Below, piece after piece: positions 8,243-14,122 of a stretch of DNA of 14,122 nt. A model generated the notes under the pieces. That model had not been told where the DNA came from. It saw nothing but the letters and a program-made list of their open reading frames with translations, and made no database searches. The DNA is from Alistipes sp. Lineage in GTDB: Bacteria; Bacteroidota; Bacteroidia; Bacteroidales; Rikenellaceae. Location: NCBI GenBank assembly GCA_017631135.1, contig JAGBTW010000161.1:1-14122 (forward strand), in the 5' to 3' direction. The position numbers and the translations under genes were made by a program. How positions within the stretch are numbered: position 1 is the stretch's first letter; the number at the start of each line of letters is the position of its first letter.

Positions 8243-8378
8243 GCCGAGCATTGTATCTGCACTATTCTCTCAACAAATACACTTGTACTCAAAATGCTCA
8301 TTTACGCAAAAGTAAACTCCGCTTTTTCGTACTTCGTGCGCCTAAAACTAACTCTTGTTATACAACTTCTTGCAAAAT
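8243..8378. other. Hairpin-rich non-coding spacer element between convergent terminators
   Basis: No credible gene lies here. The stretch can form a stem TACGCAAAAG (8303-8312) with CTTTTTCGTA (8322-8331), one mismatch and a nine-base loop. Alternative smaller hairpins are TTTAC/GTAAA (8301-8305 with 8312-8316) and CGTAC/GTGCG (8328-8332 with 8336-8340). CAAAATG occurs at both ends (8290-8296 and 8373-8379). It looks like a dispersed intergenic repeat, but only a genome search can show this. Confidence 0.4.
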
Positions 8379-8409
8379 GGGCGTATCCATAAGCTTGTTG
8401 GATACGCCC
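8379..8409 (-). terminator. Intrinsic terminator after the HAD phosphatase gene
   Basis: A perfect 10-bp inverted repeat, GGGCGTATCC (8379-8388) and GGATACGCCC (8400-8409), with an 11-base loop, lies 9 bases beyond the HAD stop. On the minus strand it is followed by ATTTTGC, a short T run, so termination may be only moderate. Confidence 0.72.
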
Positions 8410-8418
8410 TATACATTG

Positions 8419-9069
8419 TTATGATATGATGTTGAGTAGCTTCGCAATATCGTCAACTATCCAGTCGGCGTTGGCGGCTTCGAGCTCCTCGCGCGAGGCG
8501 TTGCCAAAACTTACGCCAACAACTCTTATCCCTGCGTTGTGTGCCATGGCTATATCAACGGGCATGTCACCCACCATAATCGCTTCAGAGGGCGCGATAC
8601 CAAGCTTTGCCAGGGTCTTGAGTGCTGGCTCGGGGTGGGGCTTGTGGTTGGTGACGCTATCCGAGCCCACGACATACTCAAAATATTGGTCTATACCATG
8701 GTGGCGCATAAAGAGGTTGAGCGAGTCTGTGAGGCGCGAAGAGGCTATTGTGAGTATATGTCCCCTCTTGTGCAGCTCACAAAGCGTCTCCTTTACGCGG
8801 GGAAAGAGGTCGGGCATAAGCTCCTCGCGGCGCTCGGCAAATATCGTGCGATAGGTATCTACGCAGTGATCGATGGCGGCATCATCCAGCGTGGGGTACA
8901 TGCTCTTAAAACCATCGCGAAGCGTTAGACCTATGGTTGCTCCGCATGTAGCCTCATCGCGCATCTCGAGGCCGAGGCGCTCCATAGTGGCACGAAAGGC
9001 TATGATGATGTTTGTGCGTGTGTCGCAGAGTGTGCCATCAAAATCGAAGATAATTAGCTTTGTACCCAT
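8419..9069 (-). CDS. HAD-superfamily phosphatase, phosphoglycolate-phosphatase-like
   Basis: A 216-residue cytoplasmic hydrolase with all four HAD motifs. Motif I is DFDGTLCD with nucleophile D9 and acid/base D11. Motif II is TIASS (S110). Motif III is K143 in NHKPHPEP. Motif IV is GDMPVD with the Mg-binding D168 and D172. The helical cap between motifs I and II (about residues 16-85) places it with the beta-phosphoglucomutase/phosphoglycolate phosphatase type (subfamily I). Length is normal for that group. The substrate cannot be read from sequence: phosphoglycolate, a sugar phosphate, pyrophosphate or a nucleotide are all possible. It starts 9 bases after the stop of the upstream Oar-like gene, so the two are probably one transcript, although no functional link is obvious. 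Confidence 0.9.
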   Translation of the reverse strand: MGTKLIIFDFDGTLCDTRTNIIIAFRATMERLGLEMRDEATCGATIGLTLRDGFKSMYPTLDDAAIDHCVDTYRTIFAERREELMPDLFPRVKETLCELHKRGHILTIASSRLTDSLNLFMRHHGIDQYFEYVVGSDSVTNHKPHPEPALKTLAKLGIAPSEAIMVGDMPVDIAMAHNAGIRVVGVSFGNASREELEAANADWIVDDIAKLLNIIS

Positions 9070-9078
9070 AATAAACGT

Positions 9079-12000
9079 CTAAAATACCACTCTTATGCCG
9101 AGCTGCATGTGCCAGCGTGAGGCGAGGTCGTTAATCGTGTAGTCCGCGCCGTTGAATTTGTACACAGGGCGGTAGCCACCCTCCACTTCGCGAAGCTCCG
9201 TAACAGTAACGGGCGAGAGTGTCCAGTTTGATGTGCGGTACGAGAGACCCCATGCGCGTGAGAGCAGGTTGGTGAGGTTTATCACGTCGAGCGATAGCTC
9301 TACGCGCTGGTCCGATTTGCGAGCATTCATGCCGCTATTTTTGAAGTAGAACGACTGCGCAATATGCAGGTCGAGGCGGTGCACAAAGGGCAAGGAGTGC
9401 GAGTTGCGCTCGGCAAACTTGCCACGATGCGTTTGAAGATATTTATCTGATTCGATGTAGTCGTTAAATGCTGCTGCAGATGTGTTATCAGCCCAAAGCA
9501 TAGTACTCATTTCCGTCTTGGTGGGAATGTAAATCAAAGAGTTACCACGATAGCTATCTCCGTTTACATCAACCTTGCCCTTGGCGTATGTGAGTGAGTA
9601 GTGCTCACCAGAGTAACCGTTATAAAGCAACATTACATTGGTGCCAAAGAGACCATATCTTCTGTTGTACGATATTGAACCCACAACTTTATGGGGGAAC
9701 TCATAGAGCGAGTTGCTCAACTCTGGGGCGTTGCTATTAACGGCGTAGTTGCGACCCCAATTTGATGATGCTTGTGCCGATACGCCATCGTTTATGCTCT
9801 TCGACTGCGCAAAGGTGTATGCCGCCGCTATGCGCAGACCCGTAAGCTCGTAGCCGAAGTCGTACTCCGCGCGTGCAGTTACCGACCACGAGTATCCGCG
9901 CTGGGTGTTGCTCAAGCGGTATACGGCTGCGTAGTCCGAGGTCACAGCGTTGTAGTATGTCGCCGAGGTGCTGCTTCCCTCGCCACCAACAAAGAGGCGT
10001 TTGCCATTATCCTCTGCCACGAGGTTTTCGACGAAGATGTTGTTGATGCCCTTTGTGTAGTCAGCATCAAGCGAGAGTTTCAAAGTGTTGTAGCGGTATG
10101 TAGCGCCTGCCGCAATGCGGAATACCTGTGGATAGCGGAAGTCGCTCGCTACAAGGTCGATAGAGGGATTGCTCGCTATGCCCACGCTCTCGGGGTTGAG
10201 GCTGAAATCGGGTGTCTCGGCGGGGTTGGTTACCGTTACGCCCACGGAGCGTAGACCTGTATTCTGATAGCAGTTCGAGAGCCACACAAAGGGTATGCGA
10301 CCAGTGTAGATGCCCGCGCTGCCATGTACGTTCCACGTCTTGTCGTCGCTAAACCACTCGACACCCACGCGAGGTGAGAGAAGTATCTGAACGCGAGGTA
10401 TATCGCCCGTCATTGTACTGTGCTTTGCGAAGTAGCCATTGTTAAATGTCTCATTCGCTACGGGGGTGTCGAACATCACGGGGATGTCGGCACGCAGACC
10501 ATAGGTCAGCGTTAGCTCGCGTGATATTTTATACTCGTCTTGTGCATAAAGCGCGAACTGACCCATCGTCATAGGTGGGTTCTTCTCGCCACTCGCGAAG
10601 TAGCCGTAGGCGTACTGCGTGGCGTTGTCCGCGAGGAAGTCCTCGAGCGATGCGTAGGTATATGTACCGCGCGCGTTGGCAAGGTAGAGGTTGTCGGCGC
10701 GATATACCTCATTAGATGTGCCGAATGTGAGCATGTGCTTGCCGAGGTTAAGCGACACGTCGTCACCAAAGATAAGCACATCCTGCTTAAGCATATTCTT
10801 GCCCGAGTAGGGGCTTGTGCCGATGGTTGCCGAGCCGTTGCCCTTCTCGCCCAAGCCGTTGATAATCACCGCAGGAAGGCTCTCGGGTGTGAGGCGACCA
10901 TCCTCGAGGCGTGTGTAGCCGAGGCGTAGGGCATTTGAGCCCCAATCCTTCGATGTGTTAAGCTCTGCAACGACCGAATGTGTGCGGTTGATGTTGGTGT
11001 ACTCCGAGCCTGTGAAGTAGAACGACTGCGCGGTGTTCGAGCCCGCATCAGCATCGGCATATAGCATGTTGTAGCGCAACGATAGGTGGTTGCTTTGGTT
11101 GATGTTCCAGTCGAGGCGCGCAACAGCCGAGCCTGTGATTTCGAGGATGCGGTTCTCGCCGTAGCCGCCACCATCATAACCCGTAAGCTCCTCGTAGCGC
11201 TCCGAGATTTGGCGTGCCTCGTCGAGCGTGAGGGCTGATACACCGCTACCTGGGTAGTTCGATGATGGGGTAAGACCGCGGTTGAACTCACCCGCAACGA
11301 AGAAGTGGAGCTTATCCTTGATGATTGGACCTCCGAGTGTTAAGCCATAGATGTTTGTTATCTGCTCCGAGAGTTTGGCGCGCTTTGCGACATCCTTGCC
11401 AGGTGTTGTACCCCAGAATGATTCGTTGTTGAAATAGGTGTATGCCGAACCGCTAAACTCATTTGTGCCAGAGCGTGTTACGGCATTTATGCTACCACCC
11501 GTAAAGCCGCTCTCGCGTAGGTCGACAGTGGAGGTTGAAATCTCAACCTCGCGGATGGCATCAATGGGGATGGGGTTGGCACTTGTTAGCGAGCCCGTCA
11601 TGCCCGTAGTGCCAAGACCGTAGATGTCGGCAGACGATGTGCCGTCTATTGTGAAGGCGTTGTAGCGTGTGCTCTGACCACCAAGGACGATGCCTCCCGA
11701 TGCAGGGCTCACTGCCGAGGAGATGAGTTTCGTGAGGTCGTATATCGAGCGGTCAACGGTGGGTATGGCTGCCATATCCTTCTCGTTGAAGTTCTTGGTG
11801 CGCACATCGTGGTTGAGGTGTACGATCGTAATCTCATCAATAACCTCATACTCCTCCTTAAGTGTGATGTCGAGATAGAGGGCCTCACCGACGTGCATCT
11901 CTGCTACGGTGTGGTTGGTGGTTTTATAACCAAGATAGCTGATTTCGATGGTGTAGGGGCCTCCTACGCGCATACCATTTATAGCGTAGTGACCATCGGC

Positions 12001-12177
12001 GTTTGTGCATACACCATAGGTTGAGCCCGAGGGCTCGTGACGCGCAACTACGGCTGCGCCAATTATAGGATTTTTGTCGTTGTCTGTTACTACGCCACGC
12101 ACTGATGAGGTAGTAACCTGTGCACCCGCCACTGCCACGACAAGAAGCAGGGCGATAGTCAAAAGCAATCGCTTCAT
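9079..12177 (-). CDS. Oar-like TonB-dependent outer-membrane receptor
   Basis: A 1032-residue outer-membrane protein. Signal peptide 1-19 (cut before Q20) is followed by a carboxypeptidase-regulatory-like beta domain at about 24-108 (VRGVVTDNDKNPIIGAAVV ... YTIEISYLGYKT). A plug domain follows at about 130-250 with GGQSTRYNAFTIDGT and FTGGSINAVTRSGTNEFSGS, the pattern of Oar/Cna-B-type TonB-dependent receptors rather than the SusC signature. The remainder is a 22-strand-type barrel rich in alternating aromatic residues, ending in MQLGIRVVF with the terminal Phe needed for barrel assembly. No SusD-type partner is adjacent; the next gene is a HAD phosphatase 9 bases on. The ligand is unknown. 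The Oar family takes its name from a myxobacterial outer-membrane protein; related proteins in Bacteroidota are mostly uncharacterised. The frame is intact throughout. Confidence 0.9.
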   Translation of the reverse strand: MKRLLLTIALLLVVAVAGAQVTTSSVRGVVTDNDKNPIIGAAVVARHEPSGSTYGVCTNADGHYAINGMRVGGPYTIEISYLGYKTTNHTVAEMHVGEALYLDITLKEEYEVIDEITIVHLNHDVRTKNFNEKDMAAIPTVDRSIYDLTKLISSAVSPASGGIVLGGQSTRYNAFTIDGTSSADIYGLGTTGMTGSLTSANPIPIDAIREVEISTSTVDLRESGFTGGSINAVTRSGTNEFSGSAYTYFNNESFWGTTPGKDVAKRAKLSEQITNIYGLTLGGPIIKDKLHFFVAGEFNRGLTPSSNYPGSGVSALTLDEARQISERYEELTGYDGGGYGENRILEITGSAVARLDWNINQSNHLSLRYNMLYADADAGSNTAQSFYFTGSEYTNINRTHSVVAELNTSKDWGSNALRLGYTRLEDGRLTPESLPAVIINGLGEKGNGSATIGTSPYSGKNMLKQDVLIFGDDVSLNLGKHMLTFGTSNEVYRADNLYLANARGTYTYASLEDFLADNATQYAYGYFASGEKNPPMTMGQFALYAQDEYKISRELTLTYGLRADIPVMFDTPVANETFNNGYFAKHSTMTGDIPRVQILLSPRVGVEWFSDDKTWNVHGSAGIYTGRIPFVWLSNCYQNTGLRSVGVTVTNPAETPDFSLNPESVGIASNPSIDLVASDFRYPQVFRIAAGATYRYNTLKLSLDADYTKGINNIFVENLVAEDNGKRLFVGGEGSSTSATYYNAVTSDYAAVYRLSNTQRGYSWSVTARAEYDFGYELTGLRIAAAYTFAQSKSINDGVSAQASSNWGRNYAVNSNAPELSNSLYEFPHKVVGSISYNRRYGLFGTNVMLLYNGYSGEHYSLTYAKGKVDVNGDSYRGNSLIYIPTKTEMSTMLWADNTSAAAFNDYIESDKYLQTHRGKFAERNSHSLPFVHRLDLHIAQSFYFKNSGMNARKSDQRVELSLDVINLTNLLSRAWGLSYRTSNWTLSPVTVTELREVEGGYRPVYKFNGADYTINDLASRWHMQLGIRVVF

Positions 12178-12254
12178 AATTAGTGATTTAGGGAGACTAT
12201 TTATGTCTCATGTTAGATAATAAGGTCTGCGCTCGCGCGGCGCAAAATCGAGTG

Positions 12255-12284
12255 CAAATATAATAAAAATTTTCTATTTGCAAT
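12255..12284 (-). promoter_or_regulatory. Candidate promoter of the Oar-like/HAD transcript
   Basis: On the minus strand, 12262-12255 reads TATATTTG, a full match to TAnnTTTG. ATTG (12284-12281) lies 18 bases upstream as an imperfect -33 box. Transcription would begin near 12247, giving a leader of about 70 bases. Confidence 0.5.
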
Positions 12285-12510
12285 AGTGTTGTTATTTTTT
12301 TCACACAAAAAAATTCGTGTTTTTTTTATGCAAGAAAAAATCTGCGTATTACATAAATATTCAGCGAGTTAGTACAGGGTAGTGTTGTTCGTTTAACAAA
12401 TAGGGTATTTGGTAGTGACTTTTGGAAGAATATTGTCTTATTTGACCATATCAATAGCCGTTTTGTGTATTAAATAAATGCCGATTTCGGAGAAAAAAAG
12501 ATGGGTTTTC
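12285..12510. other. AT-rich divergent intergenic core, no gene seen
   Basis: This is the middle of the 499-base gap between the Oar-like and SusC-like genes. It holds several runs of seven to eight A or T (for example around 12294-12327) but no coding frame, tRNA, clear operator palindrome or recognisable RNA. It may bind regulators of either divergent gene. Confidence 0.5.
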
Positions 12511-12541
12511 TTTGCTATTTCAATTAAAACGATTATCTTTG
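12511..12541 (+). promoter_or_regulatory. Near-consensus Bacteroidota promoter for the SusC-like gene
   Basis: TTTG at 12511-12514, exactly 19 bases, then TATCTTTG at 12534-12541. This matches the Bacteroidota -33/-7 consensus in sequence and spacing, and is the best promoter in the window. Transcription should begin near 12549. Confidence 0.78.
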
Positions 12542-12548
12542 TGCAATA

Positions 12549-12676
12549 ACTCTATGCCAATATTGTGCCCGTTTGGCTGGCTGATGCGCCGAATCGGACT
12601 GTCAGAGGGGTATAATAGGCCTAGGGAGAAGAAACAAACTTAATAACTTTATACAAATTTTTTTCATTAAAAACTA
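12549..12676 (+). other. Long 5' leader of the SusC-like gene
   Basis: About 128 bases separate the predicted start of transcription from the start codon. Its first half is GC-richer than the surrounding spacer and can fold: CCG (12589-12591) with CGG (12595-12597) inside CTGA (12581-12584) with TCAG (12602-12605). The second half is AT-rich and unstructured up to the ATG. I do not recognise a riboswitch. It could simply be a stable leader for a strongly expressed mRNA. Confidence 0.35.
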
Positions 12677-14059
12677 ATGCTTATGGTTAAAAAAGTTGTA
12701 CTATCAATGGTTGCAACTCTGCTCTTGGGCTGCTTCGGCGCATTTGCTCAAGGTCAGCGTGTTACCGGTACAGTGACCGATGAGACTGGTTCTCCAGTCA
12801 TCGGAGCAGCGGTTGTTGTCGAGGGTACTACCCGAGGAACATCAACTGACCTTGCCGGTTATTTTGAGATTGCGGCATCTGCTGATGCTAACTTGGTTGT
12901 CTCTTACTTGGGCTACCAGACTCAGACAGTTGCAGTTGCAGGTCGCACGGTTGTAGACGTGACCCTCGTTCCTGATTCAGAGCAGATCGAGGAGGTTGTC
13001 GTACAGGCGTTCGGTGTTGCAAAGAAGGAGGCCTTTACTGGTTCTGCTTCAACAATCAAGTCAGACGAGCTCGTTAAGACTCAGTCTTCATCTGTTGCTA
13101 ACGCCCTTTCAGGTAAGGTAGCAGGTCTTCAGACTACACAGGGTTCGGGTTCACTTGGTTCAGAGCCTACTATCCGTATCCGCGGTATTGGTTCTATCAA
13201 CGCAGGTAACGACCCATTGTGGGTAGTTGATGGTGTGCCTTATGAGGGTGACCTTAACAACCTTAACATGGCTGATATCGAGACAATGACCGTCTTGAAG
13301 GATGCTGCATCTAACGCACTTTATGGTGCTCGTGGTGCTAACGGTGTTATCATGGTTACTACAAAGCGCGCAAAGGCTGGTGACGCTCGTGTTAACTTCG
13401 ACGCAAAGTGGGGTGTTAACATGGCTGCACGTCAGTTGTATGACTACACACGCGAGCCCGGTGAGTACTACGAGATGCACTACACTGCATTGAAGAACAA
13501 GTACTTGTTCGACGGTATGGACGCTGCTACAGCTCACAACATGGCTGCTACTAACGTTACTGGTAGCGCTGCTGTTGGTGGTCTTGGTTACAATGTTTAT
13601 ACTGTACCCGAGGGTCAGACTCTTATCGGTTCTAACGGTAAGTTGAACCCCAACGCTACTATGGGTCGCAAGTTCTCTTACAACGGTCAGGAGTATACAG
13701 CTGTTGCTGATGACTGGTACGATGAGTTGTACGATCCCGCATTGCGTCAGGAGTATAACCTCTCTGTAGCTGCTGCTACCGAGAAGTCTAACTTCTTCGC
13801 TTCATTCGGTTACTTGAACAACACAGGTATTACAGACGGTTCAAACATGCAGCGTTACACTGCACGTTTGCGTGCTGACTACCAGGCAAAGAAGTGGTTG
13901 AAGATGGGTGGTAACATGAGCTACACTAACTTCAACTGGAACGGTGCTTCATCTTCTAACGAGGGTGACGGTTCTACAGGTGACGTATTTGCTGCTGTAG
14001 GTGATCAGGCTCCTATCTACCCTGTATTCATCCGCGACGGTGAGGGTAACATCATGTAA
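12677..14059 (+). CDS. SusC-like TonB-dependent outer-membrane transporter, cut by an in-frame TAA
   Basis: 460 codons, then TAA at 14057-14059. Signal peptide about 1-24 (AFA before Q25), carboxypeptidase-regulatory-like domain about 28-98 (RVTGTVTDETGSPVIGAAVV ... LVVSYLGYQTQTV), then a plug with NALSGKVAGLQ and the SusC signature KDAASNALYGARGANGVIM at 208-226, then the first barrel strands. SusC proteins are usually about 1000 residues, so this product stops less than halfway, without most of the barrel and the C-terminal strand; it would not make a working pore. The frame continues in the same codon style after the TAA. M3 (ATG at 12683) is an equally good start. Codons favour GGT, CGT/CGC, AAC, GAC and TCT/TCA, unlike the neighbouring genes, suggesting high expression. 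SusC normally partners a SusD lipoprotein to import glycans or peptides; none is in view. Confidence 0.85.
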   Translation: MLMVKKVVLSMVATLLLGCFGAFAQGQRVTGTVTDETGSPVIGAAVVVEGTTRGTSTDLAGYFEIAASADANLVVSYLGYQTQTVAVAGRTVVDVTLVPDSEQIEEVVVQAFGVAKKEAFTGSASTIKSDELVKTQSSSVANALSGKVAGLQTTQGSGSLGSEPTIRIRGIGSINAGNDPLWVVDGVPYEGDLNNLNMADIETMTVLKDAASNALYGARGANGVIMVTTKRAKAGDARVNFDAKWGVNMAARQLYDYTREPGEYYEMHYTALKNKYLFDGMDAATAHNMAATNVTGSAAVGGLGYNVYTVPEGQTLIGSNGKLNPNATMGRKFSYNGQEYTAVADDWYDELYDPALRQEYNLSVAAATEKSNFFASFGYLNNTGITDGSNMQRYTARLRADYQAKKWLKMGGNMSYTNFNWNGASSSNEGDGSTGDVFAAVGDQAPIYPVFIRDGEGNIM

Positions 14060-14122
14060 GAGGACAACAAGGCTGGTCACGGTTACTTCGGTAAGGAATA
14101 CGACGAGAAGTGGCGTATCTAC
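14060..14122 (+). pseudogene. Continuation of the SusC-like reading frame after the nonsense codon (runs off the window)
   Basis: The 21 codons after the TAA, in the same frame, read EDNKAGHGYFGKEYDEKWR then IY, without a stop. They use the same optimised codons (GGT, AAC, TAC, GAC, CGT). The joined protein around the break, FIRDGEGNIM-x-EDNKAGHGYFG, resembles the loop SusC proteins have at this place, often with Tyr after IM. A single base change from TAC or TAT (Tyr), CAA, AAA or GAA would create the stop. Confidence 0.7.

Noticed and set aside
8194..8424. Small plus-strand open frame of 76 codons in the convergent spacer
   Set aside because: It starts inside one terminator stem and runs through the other terminator. 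The composition is Thr/Ser/Arg-mixed without a motif, so it is not a credible gene.
12610..12618. A TATAAT-like sequence (GTATAATAG) in the SusC leader as a promoter
   Set aside because: The Bacteroidota primary sigma factor uses TAnnTTTG-type boxes, and an almost perfect one already lies upstream at 12511-12541. No -35 partner is evident.
14057..14059. Reassignment of TAA to a sense codon in this genome
   Set aside because: TAA ends the DUF819 gene (before 8129) and the HAD gene (8419-8421) at natural places just before terminators, so TAA is a real stop here.
1..14122. CRISPR array, tRNA or rRNA genes, insertion sequence or prophage
   Set aside because: I found no regularly spaced short repeats, cloverleaf, rRNA-like segment, transposase or integrase in either strand.

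Overview
The window looks like chromosomal DNA of a Bacteroidota species, probably a gut-type Bacteroidales; I cannot name the genus. The signs are two outer-membrane TonB-dependent proteins with N-terminal carboxypeptidase-regulatory-like domains (one with the SusC plug signature), three lipoproteins with acidic residues just after the lipobox cysteine, a BACON-like domain, starts without clear Shine-Dalgarno sequences, and promoters matching the Bacteroidota form (TTTG about 19 bases before TAnnTTTG).

Layout. (1) At 1-989, minus strand, is the N-terminal part of a secreted or membrane-anchored TPR protein whose C-terminus lies outside the window. (2) Divergent from it, plus strand, is a probable three-gene operon (1146-6764) of surface-type lipoproteins built from fibronectin-III-like beta modules. 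The middle one ends in four copies of a roughly 115-residue beta repeat that I cannot assign to a family; the third begins with a BACON-like domain. A strong intrinsic terminator at 6782-6824 closes the operon. (3) A single plus-strand DUF819-type membrane protein (6959-8128) has its own terminator. (4) A convergent spacer of about 290 bases holds two opposing terminators with an odd hairpin-rich non-coding element between them. (5) A minus-strand pair follows: an Oar-like TonB-dependent outer-membrane protein (12177 to 9079) and, 9 bases downstream, a HAD phosphatase (9069 to 8419). (6) A 499-base AT-rich divergent region carries a near-consensus promoter for (7) a plus-strand SusC-like transporter (from 12677). 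That gene is interrupted by an in-frame TAA at 14057-14059, while the same frame and codon style continue to the window edge.

How the genes may work together. The lipoprotein operon has no visible catalytic domain, so a surface binding, adhesion or structural role is the most economical reading. The divergent TPR protein could be a sensor or regulator, but its C-terminus is not visible. The SusC-like gene would normally be followed by a SusD-type lipoprotein beyond the right edge. The points most worth checking are the nonsense codon in a gene with strong expression-type codon bias, and the lipoprotein operon with its shared, apparently unclassified modules.
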